Assembly: GCF_031877795.1 (NCBI RefSeq)
Contig: NC_133955.1
Location: forward strand, 1,426,001 to 1,490,000
Length of the DNA: 64,000 nucleotides
Source of the DNA: Strix aluco
Lineage: Eukaryota; Chordata; Aves; Strigiformes; Strigidae
Direction of reading: 5' to 3'
Shown here piece after piece: positions 14,001-25,275 of this stretch. A model generated the notes under the pieces. It made no database searches, was not told where the DNA came from, and saw only the letters and a list, made by a program, of their open reading frames with translations. Position 1 is the first letter of the stretch; each line of letters begins with the position of its first letter. A program made the translations under genes and the position numbers.

Positions 14001-16961
14001 TGGGAAGCAGAAGTGTTCACATTGCTTCGCAGAATCGCTTTTGTGCAGAAAACAGTAACACTTGTTCAGAACGAAAGAAAGCACAGAGCCCCAGATTTTA
14101 TGTTGTCCTGGACAGCTTGCAGAGCACTGGGGAAAGGCAGGCAGAGAATTCCCTGCTCGCAGCTTCTCTGTGCCTGGGAAGCAGAAGTGTTCACATTGCT
14201 TCGCAGAATCGCTTTTGTGCAGAAAACAGTAACACTTGTTCAGAACGAAAGAAAGCACAGAGCCCCAGATTTTATGTTGTCCTGGACAGCTTGCAGAGCA
14301 CTGGGGAAAGGCAGGCAGAGAATTCCCTGCTCGCACCTTCTCTGTGCCTGTTCACATTGCTTCGCAGAATCGATTTTGTGCAGAAAACACTAACACTTGT
14401 TGAGAACGAAAGAAAGCACAGAGCCCCAGATTTTATGTTGTCCTGGAGAGCTTGCAGAGCACTGGGGAAAGGCAGGCAGAGAATTCCCTGCTAGCACCTT
14501 CTCTGTGCCTGGGAAGCAGAAGTGTTCACATTGCTTCGCAGAATCGCTTTTGTGCAGAAAACAGTAACACTTGTTCAGAACAAAAGAAAGCACAGAGCCC
14601 CAGATTTTATGTTGTCCTGGAGAGCTTGCAGAGCACTGGGGAAAGGCAGGCAGAGAATTCCCTGCTAGCACCTTCTCTGTGCCTGTTCACATTGCTTCGC
14701 AGAATCGATTTTGTGCAGAAAACACTAACACTTGTTCAGAACGAAAGAAAGCACAGAGTCCCAGATTTGCTGTTGTCCTGGAGAGCTTGCAGAGCACTGG
14801 GGAAAGGCAGGCAGAGAATTCCCTGCTCGCACCTTCTCTGTGCCTGGGAAGCAGAAGTGTTCACATTGCTTCGCAGAATCGCTTTTCTGCAGAAAACACT
14901 AACACTTGTTCAGAACGAAAGAAAGCACAGAGCCCCAGATTTTATGTTGTCCTGGACAGCTTGCAGAGCACTGGGGAAAGGCAGGCAGAGAATTCCCTGC
15001 TAGCACCTTCTCTGTGCCTGTTCACATTGCTTCGCAGAATCGCTTTTGTGCAGAAAACAGTAACACTTGTTCAGAAGGAAAGAAAGCACAGAGCCCCAGA
15101 TTTTATGTTGTCCTGGACAGCTTGCAGAGCACTGGGGAAAGGCAGGCAGAGAATTCCCTGCTAGCACCTTCTCTGTGCCTGTTCACATTGCTTCGCAGAA
15201 TCGCTTTTGTGCAGAAAACAGTAACACTTGTTCAGAACGAAAGAAAGCACAGAGCCCCAGATTTTATGTTGTCCTGGACAGCTTGCAGAGCACTGGGGAA
15301 AGGCAGGCAGAGAATTCCCTGCTAGCACCTTCTCTGTGCCTGTTCACATTGCTTCGCAGAATCGCTTTTGTGCAGAAAACACTAACACTTGTTCAGAATG
15401 AAAGAAAGCACAGAGCCCCAGATTTTATGTTGTCCTGGACAGCTTGCAGAGCACTGGGGAAAGGCAGGCAGAGAATTCCCTGCTCGCACCTTCTCTGTGC
15501 CTGTTCACATTGCTTCGCAGAATCGCTTTTGTGCAGAAAACAGTAACACTTGTTCAGAACGAAAGAAAGCACAGAGCCCCAGATTTTATGTTGTCCTGGA
15601 GAGCTTGCAGAGCACTGGGGAAAGGCAGGCAGAGAATTCCCTGCTCGCACCTTCTCTGTGCCTGGGAAGCAGAAGTGTTCACATTGCTTCGCAGAATCGC
15701 TTTTGTGCAGAAAACACTAACACTTGTTCAGAACAAAAGAAAGCACAGAGCCCCAGATTTGCTGTTGTCCTGCAGAGCTTGCAGAGCACTGGGGAAAGGC
15801 AGGCAGAGAATTCCCTGCTAGCACCTTCTCTGTGCCTGTTCACATTGCTTCGCAGAATCGCTTTTGTGCAGAAAACAGTAACACTTGTTCAGAACGAAAG
15901 AAAGCACAGAGCCCCAGATTTGCTGTTGTCCTGGAGAGCTTGCAGAGCACTGGGGAAAGGCAGGCAGAGAATTCCCTGCTCGCACCTTCTCTGTGCCTGT
16001 TCACATTGCTTCGCAGAATCGATTTTGTGCAGAAAACACTAACACTTGTTCAGAACGAAAGAAAGCACAGAGCCCCAGATTTTATGTTGTCCTGGACAGC
16101 TTGCAGAGCACTGGGGAAAGGCAGGCAGAGAATTCCCTGCTCGCACCTTCTCTGTGCCTGTTCACATTGCTTCGCAGAATCGCTTTTGTGCAGAAAACAG
16201 TAACACTTGTTCAGAACGAAAGAAAGCACAGAGCCCCAGATTTTATGTTGTCCTGGAGAGCTTGCAGAGCACTGGGGAAAGGCAGGCAGAGAATTCCCTG
16301 CTCGCACCTTCTCTGTGCCTGGGAAGCAGAAGTGTTCACATTGCTTCGCAGAATCGCTTTTGTGCAGAAAACAGTAACACTTGTTCAGAACAAAAGAAAG
16401 CACAGAGCCCCAGATTTGCTGTTGTCCTGCAGAGCTTGCAGAGCACTGGGGAAAGGCAGGCAGAGAATTCCCTGCTAGCACCTTCTCTGTGCCTGTTCAC
16501 ATTGCTTCGCAGAATCGATTTTGTGCAGAAAACAGTAACACTTGTTCAGAACGAAAGAAAGCACAGAGCCCCAGATTTGCTGTTGTCCTGGAGAGCTTGC
16601 AGAGCACTGGGGAAAGGCAGGCAGAGAATTCCCTGCTCGCACCTTCTCTGTGCCTGTTCACATTGCTTCGCAGAATCGATTTTGTGCAGAAAACACTAAC
16701 ACTTGTTCAGAACGAAAGAAAGCACAGAGCCCCAGATTTTATGTTGTCCTGGACAGCTTGCAGAGCACTGGGGAAAGGCAGGCAGAGAATTCCCTGCTCG
16801 CACCTTCTCTGTGCCTGTTCACATTGCTTCGCAGAATCGATTTTGTGCAGAAAACACTCACACTTGTTCAGAACGAAAGAAAGCACAGAGTCCCAGATTT
16901 GCTGTTGTCCTGGAGAGCTTGCAGAGCACTGGGGAAAGGCAGGCAGAGAATTCCCTGCTCG
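11010..16961. repeat. Two tandem copies of a 2976-bp higher-order repeat
   Basis: The pattern of monomer variants between about 11010 and 13985 recurs at a constant offset of 2976 bp in about 13986-16961. The offset equals 18 monomers (6 long and 12 short). Private variants shared by both copies include a CTCACACTT change near 13861 and 16857, GTCCCAG for GCCCCAG near 11783 and 14759, and GAAGGAAAG near 12100 and 15076. Copy boundaries are approximate because they were inferred from where shared variants stop. Confidence 0.85.
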
Positions 16962-18767
16962 CACCTTCTCTGTGCCTGGGAAGCAGAAGTGTTCACATTT
17001 CTTCGCAGAATCGCTTTTCTGCAGAAAACACTAACACTTGTTCAGAACGAAAGAAAGCACAGAGCCCCAGATTTTATGTTGTCCTGGACAGCTTGCAGAG
17101 CACTGGGGAAAGGCAGGCAGAGAATTCCCTGCTCGCACCTTCTCTGTGCCTGTTCACATTGCTTCGCAGAATCGCTTTTGTGCAGAAAACAGTAACACTT
17201 ATTCAGAACGAAAGAAAGCACAGAGCCCCAGATTTTATGTTGTCCTGGAGAGCTTGCAGAGCACTGGGGAAAGGCAGGCAGAGAATTCCCTGCTCGCACC
17301 TTCTCTGTGCCTGGGAAGCAGAAGTGTTCACATTGCTTCGCAGAATCGCTTTTGTGCAGAAAACAGTAACACTTGTTCAGAACGGAAGAAAGCACAGAGC
17401 CCCAGATTTTATGTTGTCCTGGAGAGCTTGCAGAGCACTGGGGAAAGGCAGGCAGAGAATTCCCTGCTAGCACCTTCTCTGTGCCTGGGAAGCAGAAGTG
17501 TTCACATTGCTTCGCAGAATCGCTTTTGTGCAGAAAACAGTAACACTTGTTCAGAACGAAAGAAAGCACAGAGCCCCAGATTTTATGTTGTCCTGGAGAG
17601 CTTGCAGAGCACTGGGGAAAGGCAGGCAGAGAATTCCCTGCTCGCACCTTCTCTGTGCCTGTTCACATTGCTTCGCAGAATCGCTTTTGTGCAGAAAACA
17701 CTAACACTTGTTCAGAAGGAAAGAAAGCACAGAGCCCCAGATTTTATGTTGTCCTGGAGAGCTTGCAGAGCACTGGGGAAAGGCAGGCAGAGAATTCCCT
17801 GCTCGCACCTTCTCTGTGCCTGTTCACATTGCTTCGCAGAATCGATTTTGTGCAGAAAACAATAACACTTGTTCAGAACGAAAGAAAGCACAGAGCCCCA
17901 GATTTGCTGTTGTCCTGGACAGCTTGCAGAGCACTGGGGAAAGGCAGGCAGAGAATTCCCTGCTAGCACCTTCTCTGTGCCTGGGAATCAGAAGTGTTCA
18001 CATTGCTTCGCAGAATCGCTTTTGTGCAGAAAACACTAACACTTGTTCAGAACAAAAGAAAGCACAGAGCCCCAGATTTTATGTTGTCCTGGACAGCTTG
18101 CAGAGCACTGGGGAAAGGCAGGCAGAGAATTCCCTGCTCGCACCTTCTCTGTGCCTGTTCACATTGCTTCGCAGAATCGCTTTTGTGCAGAAAACAGTAA
18201 CACTTGTTCAGAACGAAAGAAAGCACAGAGCCCCAGATTTTATGTTGTCCTGGAGAGCTTGCAGAGCACTGGGGAAAGGCAGGCAGAGAATTCCCTGCTC
18301 GCACCTTCTCTGTGCGTGGGAAGCAGAAGTGTTCACATTGCTTCGTAGAATCGCTTTTGTGCAGAAAACACTAACACTTGTTCAGAACGAAAGAAAGCAC
18401 AGAGCCCCAGATTTTATGTTGTCCTGGACAGCTTGCAGAGCACTGGGGAAAGGCAGGCAGAGAATTCCCTGCTCGCACCTTCTCTGTGCCTGGGAAGCAG
18501 AAGTGTTCACATTGCTTCGCAGAATTGCTTTTGTGCAGAAAACACTAACACTTGTTCAGAACAAAAGAAAGCACAGAGCCCCAGATTTTATGTTGTCCTG
18601 GAGAGCTTGCAGAGCACTGGGGAAAGGCAGGCAGAGAATTCCCTGCTAGCACCTTCTCTGTGCCTGTTCACATTGCTTCGCAGAATCGCTTTTGTGCAGA
18701 AAACAGTAACACTTGTTCAGAACGAAAGAAAGCACAGAGCCCGAGATTTTATGTTGTCCTGGAGAGC

Positions 18768-19140
18768 GGTGCAGCAGGACGGGCAGGGACTGGCAGCTGG
18801 AACCACGGCTCCAGCTGAACAGCTCCGGCTCGGGGGCTTCTGAGAGTCTGAGACAGCCTTGCCCAGCCCTGGCCCTGTCCTCCTCCAGGCTGTGGGCAGC
18901 AGCAGAGGGTGCTTTTCCCCTCAGAACCATGTCCATCGGCCGCTGCCCAGCACTGTCCTTCCTCTTCCGGCTGACGTCCTCCCTCGGGCTGCCCAACCTG
19001 CACCGGGACAGTCAAGGGACAAGTGAGCACAGCCCAGCCGCTTGCAGGAGGGGCCTTTCTTTCCCAAACTCACCTGGTGAGCGGCAAAGTCCCCCTTCAC
19101 TGCTGGACGCGACCGTCAGAGGCCCTTGCCTGAGGTCAGC
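18768..19140 (-). other. Possible further exons of the ARHGAP20-like gene at the satellite edge
   Basis: A candidate exon at 19140-19074 has a good acceptor (TTCTTGCAG) and donor (GTGAGT). An open segment from about 18996 to 18768 includes a basic stretch (SRKRKDSAGQRP), then ELFSWSRGSSCQSLPVLLHR directly before the satellite. The last stretch resembles the LFG...LP start of a RhoGAP domain, but only weakly, and the phases do not join cleanly to the upstream exons. This is tentative. Confidence 0.3.
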
Positions 19141-20682
19141 CTGCAAGAACCCGGCACCAGCAGCCTGAGCGTGGCGAAGTGGGGACCCTCTGCCCTCCCG
19201 GGCCCTCTGCCCCGTGTGGCAGGTTTCCTCCCAGTGCCACCAGCGAGGATATTCCGGCATTCCTGGTGGCTCCTCAACCCTCCCCACTCCCCAAATTGCA
19301 CCAAGGGACCCTCCCTCGCAAGCTCACCCCACTGCACGCCCATCCCTGCACCCCAGCACAGCCAGAGGGGAAAGGCAGCCGTTCTCACCTCTGCCTGGCC
19401 CTCCACCAGCTTCTCCAGGCTCCTGGTGCTGAATGGCCTCCACTGGCAAGAGAGAAGCAGTGGCAGAAGGTGAGCAGTGATGCCTGTGCTGCTCGGCTGG
19501 AGGAGCAGTGCTGAGGACAGTGCCCAGGGCAGAGAGGCACCCACGGCATGGCGGCGGCTCAGCTCCTTCTCCAGGAGCTTGAGTGACGGGACGAGGGTCA
19601 CTCGGGGCTTCTTGGCTCCGTCGGGTGTCCTGTGCACTGGGAAGGGACAGGGAGAGAGCTGGGTGAGCCCCAAGACACCTCTTCTCTCTTGTCAGGCAGC
19701 TCTCCCCGAGAGCTGCCCACAGCCGCAGGGGCACCTCTCCCCAGCTGGGGAGCTGTGTTCCCCCATCTGGCTGTGCCTGCAGCACCCCCCAGCTTACCCC
19801 AGCAACGTGCACACCCACAGCTCCTTCAGCGCCCGGGAGCTGCAGCAAGAGGAGAAACAGCGTCAGGCCCCGCTGCCCCCCAGCCCATGGGCAGAGGCAG
19901 ACGCCTGCACAGCCCTGCTCCGTGGGGAAGGACACAGGGGCAGGACAGAGCCCTGTGGGGCGGGACAGAGCCGCTGCCCAAGCCCTGGCTCCCTCTGTCC
20001 TGCCAGAGCAGCTGCTTTGGCCCTTCCCTTCTGGGGACCAAAAGGTGACCAGGGGATGCAGGACGCAGAAATGCCCCCCATCCCTCCCTGCCGCCGTGCT
20101 GCCCGCTCCCTGCCCAGGCTCTGCACAGAGGGCAGAGGCCCTTCACAGGAACCTCTCCTGCCCGGCTGTGGGCCGTGGCACCATGACTCACCCGGAAGTG
20201 GCAGTGCAGGAGCCCCTGGGCCAGAGGAAGATGAGGGAGCTCCTCTCCTCATGGCTGCCGACACCCTCCACCTCTTCCTCCCATGCCGCCTCCTTCCCGT
20301 CACTCAGCACCCACAGCTGGTCCAGGGCCAGGCAGAGCTGTGGGCGCAGGGTGGTGCCACCTCTGCAGAGAGCAGAGGCAGGCAGTGAGCTGGAGGTGGC
20401 CTCCTTGGGGTGACCCCCCCGGGCAGAGCCCTGCTCCCCCCTGCCCTTGGGACGGGCATTGGTGTATCCAGCACCCAGGTCCCGGGGCCTGGGGGCAGGG
20501 TGTCCCAGCCCTTGTGCCTGGGCCAGGGATGGGGCAAGGGCAGCTGGGTCGGAGGGTCTTACCGCAGCTCGGTGACCACCAGTTCCTCCTGGAGGAGGAG
20601 AAGGCGCCTCTCGTTCCTCCTGCAGCCCCGAGTCAGCTGCACGTCTGCGCTCAGCACCGGCTCTGCGTCGGCGAGAGCGTCC
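18768..20682 (-). pseudogene. Rho GTPase-activating protein 20-like gene, C-terminally truncated
   Basis: Five minus-strand exons join with consistent phase and GT/AG sites: 20682-20563, 20362-20192, 19839-19798, 19629-19545 and 19442-19389. The first three encode a PH domain in the ARHGAP20 style, with CRRNERRLLLLQEELVV, then RSSLIFLWPRGSCTAT, then a terminal helix ALKELWVCTLL. In ARHGAP20 proteins the equivalent segments are an ERHLFLF-type strand, a GWP-type strand and a KDKW helix. The fourth and fifth exons match the position of the linker and the start of the Ras-associating region. The RhoGAP catalytic domain should follow at lower coordinates, but the satellite starts at 18767. Known for the family: GAPs that switch off Rho GTPases. 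Inferred: this copy is a broken paralogue. It could be intact only if the missing exons lie beyond the satellite. Confidence 0.65.
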
Positions 20683-21236
20683 CTGTGGAGCAGAGCGTGG
20701 CGGGCATCAGAAAGGCCGCTGCTGCGGGGCCCGGCCGTGCCCCCCTGTCCCTGAGCCGTGGGGGGAGCCCACCTGGAGCTGCAGCAGCCGTTGGCCCGGC
20801 CCATCCTGTCCGGGACAGGAGGACCCTCGCTGTGCACCAAGGATGCGGCCCAGCCGGTGACAGCGAGGATTAGAAGCGGGTTGCCAGAGCCTGGTCAGCG
20901 CTGCTCGGCCAGACCCTGCCTCCTTCCAGTGCCGTTCCGTGCCAGCACAGCTCTGTCCTGCCGGCGCTGGGGGCTCTTGGCTCCAACTGACCGACAGCCC
21001 GACCCCAACGGACAGTGGGAGGGGCCCCGGGCTGGGGGTTCTCTCCAGCATGGCCCCGCCTCTCTTGCCCTGGGGAGCCCAGTGCAGGACGGAGCAGAGG
21101 GAAGGACCCCCCCTCCCTCCACCTGCTGGCAATGCCTCTTGCCTTGGGCTTCCCCGCTGGCTCCCGGGCTCCAGCTGCACTTGGTGCCGCTGCTCACCAC
21201 CCTCTGGCCTTGGCTGGTCAGCCACTTTCTACCCAC

Positions 21237-21321
21237 CTGCCCCTCTCCTCAGCCAGCCCACGCTGCTTCAGCGTCTCCACGGGGCTATTCTGGCAGACGC
21301 TGCGGAAAGCCTTCCTCATGT
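21237..21321 (-). CDS. Candidate upstream exon of the ARHGAP20-like gene
   Basis: The 85-bp segment is bounded on the minus strand by a pyrimidine-rich acceptor (CCCCCCAG) and a donor (CAG|GTGGGT). It is open in a frame that reads MRKAFRSVCQNSPVETLKQR and continues to the donor. It lies 550 bp upstream of the first PH exon and on the same strand. I do not recognise the peptide, and the intervening sequence may hold another exon. Assignment to the same gene rests on orientation and splice sites only. Confidence 0.35.
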
Positions 21322-22059
21322 CTGGGGGGACAGTGGCCACCGCACTCCTCTCGTCTCCCCAGCCAGTCATTTCCCCACAGAAGGTTATTAGGTGGGGCCA
21401 GCAGGGTTTCTCCTGCTGACTCCATGCTGACGCCTGGTTCCAATGACCTTCGTTCCTTCCTGTTTCTAGGACATGCTGTGGCATTCCCAGCACCTCCATG
21501 AGCACAGGAGCCCCTTTTCTTATCCAATATAATAATACGTTCAGGGAACCTGGTCCTATCTGAAACTGCTATGGAAATGCTTGCGTGCTTGGCCTTAATT
21601 CAGGCGTGGTTTTTCCAAGCCTCTCCAAGAACGTGGCTGTGAACACTATAGTAACTATTGAACAAGACGTGTGGGCTTTGTCCTCATGAGTCTACACAAG
21701 AGGGGAGAAGCAGCTGTGGTGGGGCAATTCCCCCCCTGCTTGCGGGGCCGCCTAGTGCTTGGTGTGATTCCAACCCCTCTCCTGGGCCACACACCAGCCG
21801 AGGGTGGTGTGGATTGTACATGGCAGGGGACTAAAGCCTGCAGCTCGTCGAGGCTGAACTGGAGTTCAACTGCCCGTTGGCCAGGATCCCGCAGCCCTCG
21901 TCATGATGGTGCCTGGGACACACACACACACAGAGTGACAGAGGGGGGTGTCTTGGGAGGAACCAGGCACCTGGGGAGTCCCCAGCCCCACTCTGAGGGG
22001 ACCCAGGTGTCCGGGGGGTACCCTGGTATGTGTGGGAGGGTCACTGGAGTGGAGGTTGG
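21322..22059. other. Unassigned sequence between ARHGAP20-like gene and G-rich repeat
   Basis: This is mostly single-copy-looking sequence with no gene that I can support. It contains a short CA dinucleotide run at about 21919-21934 and becomes G-rich toward 22060. A diverged mobile-element remnant is possible but cannot be named. Confidence 0.5.
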
Positions 22060-25000
22060 TCATGGGGGTGTTTGGGGAAGTTTTGGGGTGATTTGGTCTA
22101 CATAGGCTGATTTGGGATGATATGGGGGGCTTGGGGGGCATATGGGGAGGTTTTGGGGGTGATTTATGGTATATGGGGGGTTTTGGGGTGGTTTGGGGGG
22201 ATATGGTGGTTTGAGGGGATATGAGGGTGTGGTGGTTTAGCCTCTGCCGGGGTCTGAGACCACGCGGCCGCTACCCCTCCCCCACAAAGGGAGTGAAATA
22301 CAAAGCCCCAAGACTGAAATAAGGAAAGGTTTAATACAACAGTGCAATAGCAACACAACCAACAACAACAATAACAATAACAGTAATAGTGATAGCAATG
22401 AACAGAGCAAAATAGCTACCAAATACAGCAGTTTGAAGCACGATGTACAAAACCACGAGTGCACCGCGCTCCGCGCCAGGAAAATGTGACCTGCCAGGAT
22501 GTGACGTCCGCATGGTATCTGAATAACCCGGCTAGAGCTTCCCCCCCCAACTGCTGGGGAAACTTAACCCTATCCTGGTTAAACCAGGACAGAGGGTTTT
22601 GGGGGTGATTTGGGGGGCACGGTGGTTTGAGGGGATGGGGGTGATATGTGGGGGTTTGGGGGGATATGGGCAGGTTTTGAGGTGATTTGGGGGTATTTGG
22701 GGAGATATGGGGGATTTAGGGGGGATTTGGGGGATACGGGGAGGTTTTGGGGGTGATTTAGTGGATATGGGGATTTTGGGGGTGATTTGTAGGGATATGG
22801 GTGGGTTTGGGGTCATATGGGGGATATGGGGTTATATGGGGGTGTTTTAGGTTCATTTGGGGGGTTATGGGGCTTTTGGGAGATGTGGGGGGTGATTTGG
22901 GGGGATATGGGGTTTTTTGGGTGTGATTTGCTGGGATATGTGGGGGTTTGGGAAGATATGGAGGATATAAGGGGGACTTTAGAAGGATATGGGGGTTTTG
23001 GGGTGTAATGGGCAGGTTTTGAGATTATTTATGGAGATATGGGGAGATATGGAGGGTTTGGGGGGTTGGGTGGATATGGGGGGATTTGGGGGCATATGGG
23101 GAGGTTTTGGGGGTGATTTAGGGGATATGGGGAGGTTTGGGGTGATTTGGGGGATATAGAGGAGGTTTGGGGGGTATATGGGGGTGTTACGGGCTATGGA
23201 GGGTTTGGGGGCTGATCTGGGGGGTTATGGAGTGCTTTGCAGTGATCTGGGGGTTATGGGGCTATATGGGAAAGTTTTGGAGTGATTTGGGGGGATATGG
23301 GGGGTGTTGGGGTGATTTGGGGGGATATGGGAGCAGTTGAGGGAGTTATGGGGGTGATTTGGGGGATATGGGTGGGTTTTGGGGTGATATGGTGTGATAT
23401 TGGGGGGTTGGGGGGATATGGGGGGTGATTTGCAGGGATATGGGTGGGTTTTGGGGTGATTTGATGGGATATGGGGGGTTTAAGGGTGATATGGGGGGTG
23501 ATTTGGAGGGATATGGGGGATATAAGTGTTATTTTGAAGGATATGGGGGTTTTGGGGGTGATATGGGGAGGTTTTGAGGTGATCAGGGTGGATTTGGGGA
23601 GATATGGGGTTTTGGGGGTATATGGGGAAGATTTAGGGGGTATAGGGTGTTTTGGGGTGATTTTGGGGGATATGGGTGTTTTGGGGACTGCTTTGGGCTG
23701 ATTTGGTCAGATATGGGGGTGTTTGGGTGGATATGGGGTGGTGATTTGGGGGCATATGGGGGGATTTGGGGGGATATGGGGGGTTTTGGGGGCCTATGGG
23801 GAGGTTTTGGGGGTGATTTAGGGGATATGGGGAATTTTGGGGTGATTTGTTGGGATATGGGTAGCTTTGGGGTCATATGGGGGGATACGGGAGTGTTTTA
23901 GGGCTATTTGGGGGTTTGGGGGGTTTTGGGGGATATGGGGGGGTGGTTTGGGGGAATATAGTTTATTTGGGGGGTGATTTGGTGGGATATGTGGGGGTTT
24001 GCGGGGATATGGGGGATATAAGGGGGACTTTGGAAGGATATGGGGGTTTTGGGGTGCAATGGGCAGGTTTTGAGATGATTTGTGGGGATATGGGGAGATA
24101 TGGAGGGTTTTGGGGGGTTTGGGTGGATATGGGGGGTTAGGGGGCATATGGGGAGGTTTTGGGGGTGCTTTAGGGGATATGGGGAGGTTTTGGGGTGATT
24201 TGGGGGGATATGGGTGGGTTTTGGGGTGATTTCATGGGATTTGGGGGGTGTTTGGTGGAGATACGGTGTGATTTGGGGGCATAAGGGGGTTTTGGGGTGA
24301 TTTCGGGGGATATGGGGGTTTGGGGGGGATATTGCGGGGTGATTTGGGGGGATATGGGTAGTTTTGTGTGTGATTTGGGGGGATATGGGTGGGTTTGGGG
24401 ACATATGGTGCGGTTTTGGGGTTGATTTAGGATATATAAGGGGTTTTCGGGGTTATTTGGTGGGATATCAGTGGGTTTGGGGCCATAGGGGGAGGTTTTG
24501 GGGGTGATTTGGGATATATGGGGAGTTTGGGGGGATATGGGGGGATATGGGAGGGGTTGGGGGGATATGGTGGGTGATTTGGGGGGATATGGGGAGGTTT
24601 GGGGGGGATATCGGGTGGTGATTTGGGGGTGATATAGGGGTGTTTGTGGGTATATGGGGGATAGAAGTGGTATTTTGGAAGGATATGGGGGGTTGGGGTG
24701 ATATGGGAAGGTTTTGAGGTGATTTGGGTGTATTTGGGGAGATATGGGGGATGTAGGGGGGATTTGGTGAGATATGGGGGTTTTGGGGGCATATGGGGAG
24801 GTTTGGGGGGTGATTTAGGGGATATGGGGGGTCGGGTTGATTTGGGGCTACAGGGGAGGTTTAGGGGGTATAGTAAGTTTGGGGGTGATATGGGGATGTT
24901 GAGGGGATATGGGGGTGTTTTGGGGCAATTTGGGTTTATGGGGGTTATGGGGGGATATGGGGATATGGGGGTGTATGGGGAATTTTAGGGGTGATTTGGG

Positions 25001-25275
25001 GTCATATGGGGGGTTTGGATGGGATATGTGGGGGAGATTTGGAGGGATATAGGGGTGTTTGGGGGGATATGGGGGATATAAGGGTTATTTTGGAAGGATA
25101 TGGGTGGTTTTGAGGTGCTATGGGAAAGTTTTGAGGTGATCAGGGTGGATTTGGTGAGATATGGGGGTTTGGGGGGATATGGGGGGTTTTCGGGTGATTT
25201 GGTTGGATATGGGGTGGTTTGGGGGGATATGGGGGATATAAGAGGTATTTTGAAATGTTATGGGGGGGGTTATCC
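22060..25275 (+). repeat. G-rich minisatellite based on GGGGATATGGGG
   Basis: About 3.2 kb is made of imperfect blocks of the form GATTTGGGGGGATATGGGGGTTTTGGGG. Only the solo LTR at 22228-22591 interrupts it. Runs of three to seven G occur every few bases on the plus strand, so many potential G-quadruplexes exist. There is a larger-scale structure: a block containing GGATATAAGGGGGACTTT and GCAGGTTTTGAGAT occurs near 22965 and again near 24015. Related blocks with GATATAAG or GATAGAAG lie near 23515, 24655 and 25075. The proline-rich minus-strand open frames over this region are a by-product of the repeat. Confidence 0.93.
22228..22591 (-). mobile_element. Solo LTR of an avian endogenous retrovirus
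   Basis: The 364-bp element starts TGTGGTGGTTTAGCC and ends AAACCAGGACA on the plus strand, so on its own (minus) strand it runs TGTCCTGG...CCACA with TG/CA ends. It is flanked by a 5-bp direct repeat GAGGG (22223-22227 and 22592-22596), a target-site duplication within the G-rich array. On the minus strand GTATTAAACC supplies a likely polyadenylation signal, preceded by a long run of TTG/TTA triplets. The ends and the TTAAACC block match a common avian ERV LTR type that I know from passerine genomes; the subfamily name is not certain. No internal retroviral sequence is present. Confidence 0.85.

Larger units (their letters stand above)
1..18767. repeat. Satellite array of 161/174-bp monomers
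   Basis: This is a continuous head-to-tail array that runs off the left edge of the window. Each monomer carries an EcoRI site (GAATTC) and conserved blocks such as TTCACATTGCTTCG and CAGAGCCCCAGATTT. There are two length classes: 174 bp with the 13-bp block GGGAAGCAGAAGT after CTGTGCCT, and 161 bp without it. The distance between the first and last TTCACATTG landmarks is 18612 bp. If there are no other indels, this resolves only as 57 long plus 54 short intervals, so about 112 monomers. Variants recur in blocks, which shows higher-order organisation. Long open frames exist in several frames on both strands because the monomer is poor in stops; I do not regard them as genes. I do not recognise the family by name. 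A centromeric or other heterochromatic satellite is the likely identity. Confidence 0.97.

Noticed and set aside
52-18700. Many open frames of 100-430 codons in the satellite, on both strands
   Set aside because: They arise from a stop-poor 161/174-bp monomer read in several frames at once, shift frame at each 161-bp unit, and overlap each other. No independent coding signal.
1-18767. Possible CRISPR-like array
   Set aside because: Repeats are contiguous 161/174-bp monomers without unique spacers, and the DNA is vertebrate.
22532-24792. Proline-rich minus-strand open frames over the G-rich array
   Set aside because: They are translations of a C-rich minisatellite strand with frequent frame breaks, not genes.
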